From Triangularia verruculosa (taxonomy: Eukaryota > Ascomycota > Sordariomycetes > Sordariales > Podosporaceae), in the NCBI GenBank assembly GCA_033296885.1, contig MU863978.1, positions 1-64,000 on the forward strand: a stretch of 64,000 bases of DNA. Reading direction: 5' to 3'. This document shows positions 12,347 to 23,601 of this stretch, in pieces; the stretch's first letter is position 1, and each line of letters starts with the position of its first letter. Under the pieces are notes generated by a model that saw only the letters and a list, made by a program, of their open reading frames with translations, did no database searches and was not told the origin of the DNA. The translations under genes and the position numbers were made by a program.

Positions 12347-12930
12347 TCACATCAACCCCCTCACAAACTGATCCAGCCCCAGCTCAAACAACTCGTTCCT
12401 CACCCCGTCCCCGCCCTTGTGCTCCACCGGACTGAGCGGGTTCTTGACGACGTACTCGACCCAGAGGTTGATGTAGATCTGGTGCAGCACGTTCCTCATG
12501 CTCAGCGTCGCGACGTCGGTCAGCATGACGAAGCGGAGGTTGGAGGCGGTTTCGTAGTAGTGGAGCTTGTACTGGGCTGTTCGATACGAGATGAAGGCGT
12601 CGTCGAGACCGCCGAGCTTGCGGACCATGTTGCGGAGGGAGAAGACGGTGCCGAAGATGAGTTTGGCGTTGTCGGAGGATTGTTTGGCTGTTGGGGGTAA
12701 TGGTTGAGTAGAGGTTGGGGGGTGATGGGGGTGGGAGGATTGGGGATGGGGGAGGGTGTCGGCTGAGGAGGCGGAGGGAGGGGGGAGCCAGGATTTGGAG
12801 TAGATGCATTCCGCTGGAGATCGAAGGGGGGTTAGTTAATGGGGGCGGTAATGGGGGAGGGGGGAGGGGGGAGGGGGGAGGGGGAGATGTTACTGTGCCG
12901 GTCGAAGATGTAGAAGGAGTAGACGACCAT
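12347..12930 (-). CDS. bet5: TRAPP complex subunit Bet5/TRAPPC1
   Basis: A small core subunit of the TRAPP complexes, which act as guanine-nucleotide exchange factors for the Rab GTPase Ypt1 in ER-Golgi traffic. Exon 1 (12930-12894) encodes MVVYSFYIFDRH and exon 2 (12813-12347) the rest; the 80-nt intron (12814-12893) has GTAACA, TTAACTAAC and CTCCAG signals. The product has 167 residues. Family hallmarks are VVYSFYIFDRH, LIFGTVFSLRNMVRKL, YKLHYYET, FVMLTD and YINLWVEYVVKNPL, the longin-like fold. Yeast and human proteins are somewhat shorter: here a Pro/Ser/His-rich insertion of about 20 residues lies between the first strand and LIFGTVFSL. The intron carries a striking G-rich tract on the opposite strand. 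Confidence 0.93.
12840..12886 (+). repeat. Polyguanine-rich tract in the BET5 intron
   Basis: GGGGG and GGGGGGA units repeat at least six times on the plus strand, so the nascent BET5 transcript (minus strand) is a polypyrimidine stretch. Several G runs at short spacing would permit a G-quadruplex on the non-template strand. Confidence 0.8.
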
Positions 12931-13869
12931 TTTGGAGTTGGGACCGGCCGGGTCGCGCGCCGGGTTGGAGGAGAGGGTGGGAGGTGGGAATAGGGGCGCG
13001 CGACGGCGGTGATGGTAAGAGGCGACTGGTGAAGCTTGCTGCCGAATCGCCCTACTCGGTGGTAGTCTTGGGTGGGGTATCAGTTGGGAGGCTGTGAATA
13101 TGCTGTTGTGGTTGAGCTCCTTGCTGCGAACGGGGTCCGCACCGGGACCGGGGTTATCTGCAGGCGTCTTGGCAGCACACAGACCATGCCACTCCAACGA
13201 ACACGAACCAGTCCAGCGGCTCCCGTTCCGGCAAACTGGTCGTCACTCTCAACTCGGGCCTTTCGTCTCGAGTCAATTCATGGATTAAATATCATACTGA
13301 CAATATTGGCCACAGGCAGTGGACTGAAACGAGCTTAAGAACAGAACCAAAAGGATTGGTCTATTCCCGAGCTGCGCAGGACCGACACCAATGACGCAGT
13401 GAGGCTCCTGGACGGGATGGAACAGTGTCGATTGCAGGGACGAGCGGGGTGTGGTGGGGCCCTCACCCCTTCAGCGTCTGCCCTATGAGGCCGAGCCAGA
13501 GCCTCGTCTCATCAAGCTGTTGTCGTTGGGCGACACACCCTTTGTTGCAAAGTTCAGTGTTACCCTCCGTTGTCGCCCAAGATTCTTGTGACCTGAAGAC
13601 GGCCTTGCATAGGCGGATGAACGAAGAAAAACCCCATCTCCATCAAAGCGGCACCCTGGTTGGTGGTTGGACTGGCACCATCATCAAAGCATCGACAAGA
13701 CAAACACACCTGCAAGTCTTTTCGAACTCTAGGCCTGGCTAAAGCGGCACACTTCTTTCCCTTCCCAACCCCCGACCACTCACTTTTTCACTTTTTTCTT
13801 GGTTTTCTCCCCCTTGTCATTTATCCATCTGCAGCAGCCATATAGAAAGAGAAACATAACCCAGACAAA
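12931..13869. promoter_or_regulatory. Divergent promoter region of BET5 and the CaMKK-type kinase
   Basis: About 940 bases between two start codons, with no convincing gene. The right part is C/T-rich immediately before the kinase ATG, typical of fungal leaders. No specific regulatory site was assigned. Confidence 0.55.
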
Positions 13870-16162
13870 ATGGCGGACGAAGAGAACTTCCCACCTACCC
13901 AGCGAGCAGCAACTTACACGCTGCCACTGCGACCTCGAATGGACGGCAGCGACACGAGAGAATTCAGCTTGGGGCCAATGGCCGGCACCACTCCAGACGC
14001 ACACCAGCACCACGACCCGGCGGCAGTGCCCCGAGGCTTAGCCTCGCCAGACATATCCGTCGAACTCGCCGGCGATCATTCGCACCATGACAGCCCTTTT
14101 GATAAGCCAGCACTGTTACATCCCCGCTCTGCGCCCCCTCACGTGCAACACTTTCAGAGTCCCATGAGACATCACAAAAGGACTCCTTCGGTTCATCGTG
14201 AGATCAAAGAGACGCTCAATGCTCATTCAGAGTACACCAGCGACGATTCTGACGGCCGTTCCCACTTCCACGTCAACCAATACGTCATAAAGGAGGAGAT
14301 TGGTCGGGGGTCATACGGTGCTGTCCACCTCGCTACTGATCAGTTTGGCAAAGAATATGTAGTCACCCCTTTCAATCCCTTATTTTATATCTCATGGTCA
14401 CGTCACGTCATGTTGTCCTAACAAAGCTTTAGGCCGTAAAAGCCTTCTCTAAAACCCGTCTACGTAAACGCATCCAGTCCAACATTCTCCGCCATGGACC
14501 GAGATCACTCGGCCGATTCCCCTCACGGGCCCCTTTCGGCGCCCCTGATCTCCCTATTGCCCGCTTGTCAGACCAGCGAGCAAAGGAGGAGCAGGACCCT
14601 CTCTTTCTCATCCGTGAAGAGATTGCCGTCATGAAGAAGCTGAACCATCCCAACCTGGTCCAACTTATTGAAGTGCTCGACGACCCTGAAGAAGACACTC
14701 TGTACATGGTGCTGGAGATGTGTAAGAAGGGTGTAATCATGAAGGTCGGCTTAGGGGAGGAAGCCAAGCCGATTGACGAAGAGCAGTGTAGGCACTGGTT
14801 CAGGGACTTGATTTTAGGTGTTGAGTACTGTGAGCTTTGCTGTCTCCTGTCTCTGAACCTGGTACTAATATGCGGCTAGTGCACTCTCAGGGCGTTGTCC
14901 ACCGTGACATCAAACCCGACAACTTGCTTCTCAACGAAGACGACGTCCTCAAAATCGTCGACTTTGGCGTGTCAGAAATGTTTGAGCAGTCCGCCGATAT
15001 GAAAACCGCCAAAAGCGCCGGGTCACCGGCCTTCCTACCCCCTGAGCTTTGCGTGGCCAAGCACGGTGACGTCTCAGGCAAAGCAGCTGATATCTGGTCT
15101 ATGGGCGTATCACTGTACTGTCTCCGCTACGGCAAGATTCCTTTCGAGAAAGTCGGAGTGTTGGAAATGTACGAGGCCATCAGAACGGAAACCCCGTTTA
15201 TCCCCGAGGGCGAAGACGCCCTCTTTGTCGACCTCATGAACAGGTTGATGGAAAAGGACCCAGCAAAGAGGATATCAATGGAGGAACTTCGAGTACGTCC
15301 CCCCTTCCCCCCTCGTCTTGTCACCCCAACTAAACAAGATCAGGAACACCCCTGGGTAACCAAATCCAACCTCGACCCCCTCCTCCTGGCAGAAGAAAAT
15401 TGCTCCGACCCCGTCGACCCCCCAAACCCCCTCGAAGTCAACCACGCTTTCACCAGGCGCATGTCGCACCTGATCTGCGTCATGAAGGCCATCCGCAAAT
15501 TTAAGTCTCTCCTCTCCCCGCACCCCCGCCCGCCCAACTCCCCCTACCACCACAGCCCTAGGCCGTCTGACACAGCCGACTTTGCTGCTTCAATCCTTCG
15601 AGAACGTCAGCAATTCCTGCAATCCCCACCGCCGCATTTGATACCCCCTTCAACACCCCCTCAACCTCTACTCCTTGGGATTGGCACGGGAGGGCTGGAT
15701 ACGTTTAGCAGCACCCAGGACGACGCCGGATTGGACGGCCACCCGCTGGGGATCGTGGCGGATAGCCCGACAACAGCAGACTTTAGCATCTACGACCGAG
15801 CGTTTGATGCTGAAGTGGAAAGGATCAAGAGGAGCGGGAGTTTGAATAGGAAGGGGGGGCAGCCCGGCGGTGGGGGGGGTGGGCAGAGGAGGGGTGGGGG
15901 TGAGGGTGGGGAGCAGCAAGAGCCAAAGATTTATCACACCAGGTTTAATGATCCAGAGGAGAAGGGGGGATTATGGGGGGATTTGGTGAATAAAGGGGCG
16001 CAGGGGGGGAGGGAGACGACGAGTAAGTTTGCGGAATTGGTCGAGGTTGCTGTTGCCAGGGAGAGGGCTGCTGCTGCTGCTGCTGTTAATGCCGAGAAGG
16101 AGAGGGAGGACGATGGGGAAGTTAAGGAGAAGAAGAGTGAATGGGCAAGAGGCCGAGAATAA
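13870..16162 (+). CDS. Calcium/calmodulin-dependent kinase kinase family (Ssp1/Sak1-like)
   Basis: A Ser/Thr kinase of the group that activates AMPK/SNF1 and CaM kinases. Four exons, 13870-14358, 14433-14829, 14880-15292 and 15344-16162, give 705 residues; introns are 74, 50 and 51 nt. The kinase domain spans about 140-440: glycine loop GRGSYGAVHLA, lysine in AVKAFSK (split by intron 1), HRDIKPDNLLL, DFGVSE, and SPAFLPPEL in place of a typical APE. A basic/proline segment between the lysine and the alpha-C helix (about 175-205) matches the RP insert that distinguishes CaMKKs. The C-terminal 270 residues are Pro/Gly/Glu-rich and probably disordered; a calmodulin-binding basic patch may be RRMSHLICVMKAIRKFKSLL. 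The third intron is 3n long and stop-free, but its signals (GTACGT, CAACTAAAC, CAG) and the kinase alignment favour removal. Confidence 0.92.
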
Positions 16163-17683
16163 AGTGGTGGGAAGGTAACGGCGATGACGAAGTCGAAGAG
16201 GACTGGTTGGCAGGAGTTGGACATCAAGAGGGGGTGATAATGTTTGCAGGGGGGCTTGCGGTTTTGAGGTTTGATGGGGCGGGTGTGTGGTTTGTTCATT
16301 TTGAGTATTTATGCCACAACAGCGAAGAGCAGCAGCAGCGGACTCTGGGTTACTTTGCCCCAGGGTATGTATTGAAAAGGAACAAGAGATTGGGCCCTCA
16401 AGCTTTTGGAAGAAGAAGGAAGCGGTACGGAGTAACTTTAATACATACCAAAACAGCGAGAGGGAAGAATGACGGTGGGGGAGGAAAGAGAGGTTGATGT
16501 AAAGCGAATTTGTGCGTTTTTCTTTTCTTGTTTTCTTTTTCACTTTTCGGGTTTGGATGGATCATTCTCTTTTTTTGCTCCTCCTGTCAGGGCTGGATTT
16601 CTGACTTTGGATGCTAAATTTGTTTTCTCTCTTTTTCTGCCGTTGGAAAAAGGGGGATTTGATGGACACACACACACACACAGAGATAAAAAGGCTGGCT
16701 GAGCTCGGTTGGTGTAGTCTTTGATACCTCAATAGTTTTGAACATCTTTTTTTGCTTGGGAGTGATTTTTTTTTTCATGACCTATACTTGAGTTGTTATT
16801 ATGGACACATGGTATGTGCTGGCACAACTGCCTCTACTATCCAATCCCCCTTATGTGGTGACGTGACCAGAATCCATCAGTAAGAACTCCCACATGGATT
16901 GAGTTTAGAAACCCCGGAACCTTTGATTGTGGGACTTTGACAGACCGTTTTTTGGTTGTCATAAAGCAACGTCTATGGTGATACTCCATAGCTCACCAGT
17001 TGGGGGATGCTAATAAGCCGCACTGTCACTGCCCATTTCACACTCATCTACGGGTATGACAGTAAAAGACTTCTCACAAGTCCCGAGTACTGTACCTAAC
17101 CTTATCATCTTGCCCTTCTGAGATGAGCACATCTTCCACAGCCCATCACGTCAGCACACACTATAGCAAAGTGGATATGAACCATAGCCTCACCCACCTA
17201 CCCACTCACTCAAACTCACCGGTTGGTCACGAGTGATCCCACGTTCTACACCGGGGGTCTCTCTTCACAAGTTCCGTCTCCGTTCACGCCAAGACTCCTG
17301 TTAGCTTCAATCACCTTTCCAACCCCATCAAGCACAACATTTTGCAACTCCCTGTTGACCCGACCCGACGTTGGCCAGCATTGAACCAAAGAGAAAAAGA
17401 AACTCGGAGCCAAGCAGGGCAGGGTTGCCACGACCGGGGCGTTTCTTGTTCGCGCCCGCCACGGGACTTGGCGAAAGCTTGTCTCGATCCGAAACCCACC
17501 TTTCGCGGGAACGAACTGGCAGGGGGGTTTGTTCGCGAATTGGAGAGAAACTGCTGGTGGAGGAGTTCGATTGCCGTTTGGAAGCGAAACAACCACCCGG
17601 ATGCTGAAGCTGATTTCCGCGGGAGATGCCAAGGCGGGTGAGATATGCCTAGGCACATGTACGGATCTGTATAAATATATGCC

Positions 17684-17711
17684 TGTGTGCTGTGTGCTGT
17701 GTGCTGTGTGC
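17684..17711. repeat. TGTGTGC tandem repeat
   Basis: About four copies of a 7-base unit in non-coding sequence. Confidence 0.8.
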
Positions 17712-20672
17712 GTGTTTGGGATAATGCAAGTGGTTGCTGCTGTTGCAGCCAGCCTGGTCGCATGCAGTCCCTTTCTTGCGGTGTGCGCGAAAAAGGGGAA
17801 AGAGCACCGCGACCGGCCCCCCCCCCGGAGTGTCTTCTCAGCGAGTATCTCGGCCACGTGTAGCGACAAGACGTTCATCCGGATGTCGCGGTGAAGGAAC
17901 GCTCTTCCTCGTGCCTAGAAAAAAGTCAATTCATCAATTGAATCCACTGGGATCAACCGTGGTTTCACATGTCGAGACATGGTTTCGTTGAATTCGCACA
18001 CCGCAAACTGTCCCGTCTTAGCGATATTCCTGCCACTAATCAGTTGCGTCTGTTAGTCCAGCCTCGAGCTCCTCTTCAAGTCCCCAACTCAAGTTTGAAG
18101 CCCGGGAGGCGAAACCTCACACGTAACGCACTGACTGGTGACTTCACCTGCATCGCCGAATGGGTTGAGCAGGCCCCAAAGTTTGATAGTCGTTTGCTCG
18201 CACTCAATGCTGCTGTGAAACTTGTCCCTCTCGTGGTCATCCGACGACCAGTGGTGTTTGACCTGTGGGATCAACCCCCCTAAGCTTTCGTGCCAAGACC
18301 GGACATGGGGTGTTCAAAAGTTGGTGTTCCAAAGCACCGGGTAACGATAGAAAAAGAAAGTGTAGGGCTGTGTATCCAAGAAACCACATTCCAATGCTGC
18401 TGCGCGGGATGGGAGAGAAACTGGAGGACCTCCCCTCAATGCGGCCAAGGAAACCGATATCAGGTCCCTTAACCGCATCGGATGCTGATGCTCCTTGACG
18501 AACAAGCGGAAGCGCTCCGAGTGGAGGGGTTTGTGCCACCACACAAGAATTGTTCAAGTGGTGGTGTGGGAAAGCTTGGAAGGGAGGGTAAGAAAGACGG
18601 CGATTCTCGTGACTGGGCCAATTGGTTGACCTGTACCATGGGGTTGGGGCGGTTGCTGACAATTGCTGAAGCATGAGAATGCGACGAAAAGCAGATTGAC
18701 TGAAGAGGAGGGAGGGAAAATGCCTCATAGAGAGGTGTTCGAATAGGGCGATCAATTGCTGCGTAGAGGTCGCAGGACCGTCTGCACATCACCGGCGACT
18801 ATCGTATGTGGCCATGGATGAAGCGGTGATCGGAGTGCCAGTTATCCAGGCCAAAGCATGCAAAGCATAGACGCTGCTACATGTACGTATATGTATGTAC
18901 ATATGTACGTGCTGGTATGTATGTATCTGCTGTCAGCATCTCCATGGGCCAGCGGTCAGTCAACGGCACACCTGCATCAGGGTCTGGTCGCCAGCCATGA
19001 TTTGATGTTGGGGAGGATCCCGAGGGTGGTGGAGGAGGTCGGCCACCAACCTGCCGTGACAGTGTATGCGGAGAGATGCGAGAGGAGAGTAGGGGAGAGG
19101 AGAGGAGAGGGGGATTTCCGGGACTGGGCATTGTCCTCGCTTCGGCGGTCACTTCCTCCACGTCCGGCCGTGCCCCCGCGCGTCGCCAAAACAAAGAGCC
19201 GGGAGGCCGCCCATGGCGCCAGGAAGGCCGGCACCGGGGAGCATGGGGTTTGGATGGAGCTGGTGGAAACAAGCTGCGTGCCAAGGCCAGCGAATCTGTG
19301 CGGATGTCCCTCTTGGGGATCATCGGGTGGATCTTAGCGAAACGTTGCTGTGCCAAGACATGGGCTAGGGCGTGTAAGTGCGGGTTAATGAGTTGGCTTT
19401 ACGACTTTGACTGATGGGCCAGTGATAATTACTCGGTCATGAGATGCCGAGTTGTATGCCTTCGTTGTGCGGTTGAAGTGGAGAGAATCAGGAAATTTCG
19501 TGTTTTGGTTCGCGCCTGCCCTCCGGCCCAAAGAAGTTGCAGAATCGCACGAGCTGCAGGTGCCTTGCATGAATAGAGATTCACGGAGGGCAAGAACGAG
19601 CTCTTGTTCTCCTCAACAAGATTTCCCACAGATGGCCAATGATAGAGCAGGGAAATTCAACCATGGGTCTAGACTTGTCTTTTGACAGCACGGCCCATGC
19701 TGAGGAGCACAGCATAGCAGATAGTCTCTGGCTCATTTGATATTGGAGATATCTTTGTGCCGAAAAAAGGAGGCCGAGATGAGGTCTGGAGCAAGCTGGA
19801 GCACGGCCAGCCAGGCTCACGGCCGAATGACCCAAACGTGTGGTTCCCGTGAATTGGATGCTTTCAGACAAAGACGTTGAGCCTCCGTTCGGGCATCGTA
19901 GTGTAGGACCTTCGGGCTTTGGTGCTGTCACCAATTACATAACCAGGAATTCCTGAGAAGAATTTGTGCGTTTTGAGTTTCCCCGCCACTGTGGACTCAC
20001 TTCCTTGTTTTTTTTTCTTTCCAGCACGAAAAAAGGTACGTACTGGACAGTAGTCCCAGATAGGTCGTGGTACGTACCACCTGCCCTCCCCCATCCCACG
20101 AGGGTGTTCCGTCCCTTATTCACATCCCTGGTATCCATTTCTGCCATACCTTTAACGGTACGAGAGTACAAACTCGATAATCTGGAAGGAGAAGCTGTCC
20201 CAAAGCGGTCGGGACAAACACAGCACATTGCAGGTGGCTGACGTCTCGGAAGTATAAGGCTGCGAGCTTCGATCAGCAAGCAGGCCGTGTTGGTTTGGCC
20301 TTTCCATCTCCTTCTGAGCAACGGCCGGTCGTTGCCTGTCCTCAGGCCTGCGTCGCGCGCCCATTATTACCTCCAAGAAAGAAGAGGAAAATCCTGGGCT
20401 TGGGAGACGGCCAGGTCTGTCAAAGACTGAAAGAGACTGGACCCCTCGCATTTCTCCTCGATACGATCAGCCGACGGCATTTTTGCCCCCGCTCTGTCCA
20501 ACCCGACGAGCCCTTTTATTTTACTTTTCCAGCCCCAAAACCGGAGGGACCAAAGTTTTAAACACAAAATCCAAAATCTACCCTCCCCTTTTTGAGCTTC
20601 TTACATAACCAATAACAAACCGAAATCTCGCTCACACGATCTGCCCTCATCCTATTACTAGAGCAATTCACC

Positions 20673-20735
20673 ATGTCCAGTTCACTCCTGACAAAGCAGT
20701 CGTCACCTGGCACCCTGCTCCTCGGCCACTACTAA
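20673..20735 (+). CDS. Upstream ORF of 20 codons in the HAL-type kinase leader
   Basis: An ATG in good initiation context (CACCATGTC) opens a 20-codon frame that ends in TAA at 20733-20735. I see no other ATG between it and the kinase start at 21120, about 385 bases downstream. If this region is transcribed without splicing, ribosomes must translate or bypass this uORF and reinitiate, which would make kinase output sensitive to translation-initiation status. No transcript evidence is available. Confidence 0.4.
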   Translation: MSSSLLTKQSSPGTLLLGHY

Positions 20736-21119
20736 TATCTTGGAAGAGCAGCCTATCACCCAAGAGCAATCCAACGATTTCCCTCGCCTCCCGAGATCCA
20801 CTTTTACGCACTCCACATCAACGACTTCTTGATTTTCCGCTCTCCCACTCCCACAGACTTTTCCCCAACCTCACTGCGACAGCAAACCTTGGCAGTTTTG
20901 GTCGTTATAACAGGATAAGCCCGGGCTTTGCCCACCACAACGAAAGGCGCGTTCGCCGCCACTATCACTGCTGTTCTGCATAAGCGCAGTGACTGAAACA
21001 CCCGACTCGCTTCCACCCTTCGCCCAGTGAAGGACAGACTCCAGCACTACGGCACCCACCGCCAACATACTCTACAGCACCAGCAACCCACAACAGCGCC
21101 CCCCGAGCATACCCCAAAC

Positions 21120-22647
21120 ATGTCAACCACCAGCGACGCCAAGCCTGCCTCCACGAGGTCCTCTCAGGCTCCCTCCATCAGGTCGGTCGACATCCCCCCC
21201 AGGTCTCCCAACTTGAGCGGTCTGCAAAACGGAGCGTTTGAGCAGCCCGCAAAGCCCGTGGAAAAGGCGTCTGTAAAAGACCGCTTGACGCGCATGTTCT
21301 CGACAAGAGACGCTGCCTCGCGCACCGCCACGCCCAGCAACACGTCCCCGCCGCCCTCGAGGCCCTCGGCTCCAGAACGTAAGGGTTCAATTGCGTCGGA
21401 TAAGTCACCCACCCCGACCACTGCGGCAACGGCCAAGTCAAAAATGACAAACGGCAAAGATGGGCAGCTGCAGCGCTTCATGCTCCTCCCGGACCCCCCT
21501 GGAGGACATGAGCACCACCTCAAGTCGTCGCGTCGCCAGGAAAGGTTAACCGACATGATCAAAGGGCTGCTGGGCAGGAAGAGCGACCGAGAGCAAGCGG
21601 CTCCCGAAAGCGACTTGTCGCTTGTCTCCAACTGGGTGGACAATCTGAAGCGGGAAAAGGAACACGGCTCTTCGGCTTCGGACAAGAAGGCGGCGAACGG
21701 AGCCGGGGGCTTGGTGGAGAAGTACGGCAAGTGTCAGGAGGTGGTGGGCCGCGGCGCTTTCGGCGTCGTGAGGATTTCCCACAAGAAGATGGAGAATGGT
21801 GTCGGCGAAAAACTGTTCGCCGTCAAGGAGTTTCGCAGACGTCCAGAGGAAACCGAGAAGAAGTATAGTAAACGACTTACGGCCGAGTTCTGCATTTCTT
21901 CCTCTCTCCGCCACCCCAACGTCATCCACACGCTGGATCTGGTTAAGGACTCGAAAGGCGACTATTGTGAGGTGATGGAGTTTTGCGCCGGCGGCGATCT
22001 TTATACCCTCGTCCTGGCGGCGGGCAAACTCGAGGTTCAGGAGGCGGACTGCTTTTTCAAGCAGATGATGCGCGGCGTGGAATACATGCACGAGATGGGC
22101 GTTGCCCATCGTGATTTGAAGCCGGAAAACTTGCTTCTCACAACCAACGGTGGTCTGAAGATTACGGATTTCGGAAACGGAGAGTGCTTCCGCATGGCCT
22201 GGGAGAACGATGCGCACATGGTTTCGGGCTTGTGCGGTTCGGCCCCCTACATTGCCCCAGAGGAGTACATCGACAAGGAGTTTGACGCCCGCGCTGTGGA
22301 TGTCTGGGCTTGCGGTGTCATTTACATGGCCATGCGGACTGGCCGTCACCTCTGGCGCGTGGCCAAGAAGGATGAGGACGAATTCTATGATCGGTACCTC
22401 GAAGGACGGAGAGATGAAGCGGGCTATGGCCCGATAGAGTCGTTGCACAGGGTAAGTGTGACGGATTCTGCTGTTTATCAACTCATTTATTAACCCCTTT
22501 TTTTCTCCAATCTAGGCCCGCTGCAGGAATGTGATCTACTCGATCCTGGACCCAAATCCCTCAAGAAGAATCACAGCCTCGCAAGTCCTCAAGTCCGAGT
22601 GGGGCCGCGAGATAAAACTGTGCAAGGCTGGTGAAGAAGGTCTTTAA
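21120..22647 (+). CDS. Ser/Thr protein kinase, HAL4/SAT4-HRK1 family
   Basis: Two exons, 21120-22451 and 22516-22647, separated by a 64-nt intron (GTAAGT, ATTAACC, CTAG), give 487 residues. The first 230 residues are Ser/Thr/Pro-rich. The kinase domain (about 233-475) has GRGAFGVVRISHK, AVKEFRRR, HRDLKPENLLL, DFGNGECFRMAWE, GLCGSAPYIAPEE and RAVDVWACGVIYMAMRTGRHLW. The last three are characteristic of the fungal HAL4/HAL5/HRK1 group, which in yeast stabilises plasma-membrane transporters (potassium uptake Trk1/2, proton pump Pma1). The cation-homeostasis role here is inferred from the family. ATG 21120 (CAAACATGTC) is chosen because the frame upstream has no earlier ATG. A uORF precedes it. 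Confidence 0.92.
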
Positions 22648-23399
22648 CACGAGCTCCGTCAGGCTGGGATTTATCTCGATTGGAGGGTGATGTTGTTTTG
22701 ATTCCTGTAAAAAGAAAAATAGCATTATCATCCGACTGAGGACCACGTCTGGCGGGGCAAACGAAGCAAAAAAAAAAAAAAAAAAAAACAATCACTTCCT
22801 TCTTCACTTCTTGTTTTTTTCGGCAGATTTTTCATATCAAATACCTATTAGTCCTTTTTTTTTGTTTTCCTTCTGCGCGCTGCCTCTTTTTTTCCCCCTT
22901 CATACAAAGTCTCACGAAGCGCGAAGAAGTAACGACGACTCTCAACATGGCGAAGCACAGCACATTGGGCAAAGCATTGGAGTTCGGGCGAAATGAATTC
23001 ATTCAAGACTTTTTTTTTTTTTAGCAGTATCACACTTTTTTTTTTTCGGCTGTCACAGTAGCAGTAGTACTTTCGCTTCTTGTTTTCTTTTCTTCACTTC
23101 CGACATGGAGGGCTGGTTCTTTTTTTTTTCGTTTTTGTTTTTAAAGCACGGTAGGGGAACGTTTGGGTGGCCAGATCTGCTTTTTTTTGCACTGCGATTC
23201 TTCTTTTTCCGTGTTGCGGGCCAAAACTGGGGGTATGAGAGGGGGGAGGAGTTTTTTATTCACACCTGGCTCATGGCGGGAGGAGGGGGGGAAGGTTCAA
23301 GCTGCACTATTTTATAGAGTAGTTAGAGGGTGTGTGTTTGGGGGAGCAGGTCAATATCATATTTTTTTTGTGTTGATGTCACAAGGGGAGTTGTTTTGA

Positions 23400-23460
23400 G
23401 GGGAGATGTGAGGAGTGGTGGGTGAGAAGAATGGGGAGATGTGAAAATGGGGAGATGTGA
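23400..23460. repeat. Three direct repeats of a 12-base unit
   Basis: GGGGAGATGTGA occurs at 23400-23411, 23433-23444 and 23449-23460, followed directly by a (TGT)n tract at about 23468-23487. Confidence 0.75.
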
Positions 23461-23578
23461 ATGATGATGTTGTTGTTGTTGTTGTTGAGGGGGGAGAGGG
23501 GAGAGGGGAGAGATGATGGAGGGTTCGAATCGGTGGTGTGGAAGACTGATGATACGCCGAAAAAAGATTGCGTTTTTG

Positions 23579-23601
23579 ATATATATATATATATATATAT
23601 A
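23579..23601. repeat. (TA)n microsatellite
   Basis: Eleven alternating TA units, downstream of the HAL-type kinase. Confidence 0.85.

Larger units (their letters stand above)
16163..21119. other. Long intergenic region and leader before the HAL-type kinase
   Basis: About 5 kb with no recognisable gene on either strand. It holds several simple repeats: (CA)n at 16667-16682, TGTGTGC units at 17684-17711, a TATG/TACA-rich patch at 18890-18926 and AGGAG units at 19078-19110. The last 540 bases (about 20580-21119) are C/A-rich and look like the kinase's 5' leader; they contain a single short upstream ORF. Confidence 0.6.

Noticed and set aside
21546..22481. 311-codon open frame antisense to the HAL-type kinase
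   Set aside because: Opposite a certain kinase exon and without any domain of its own.
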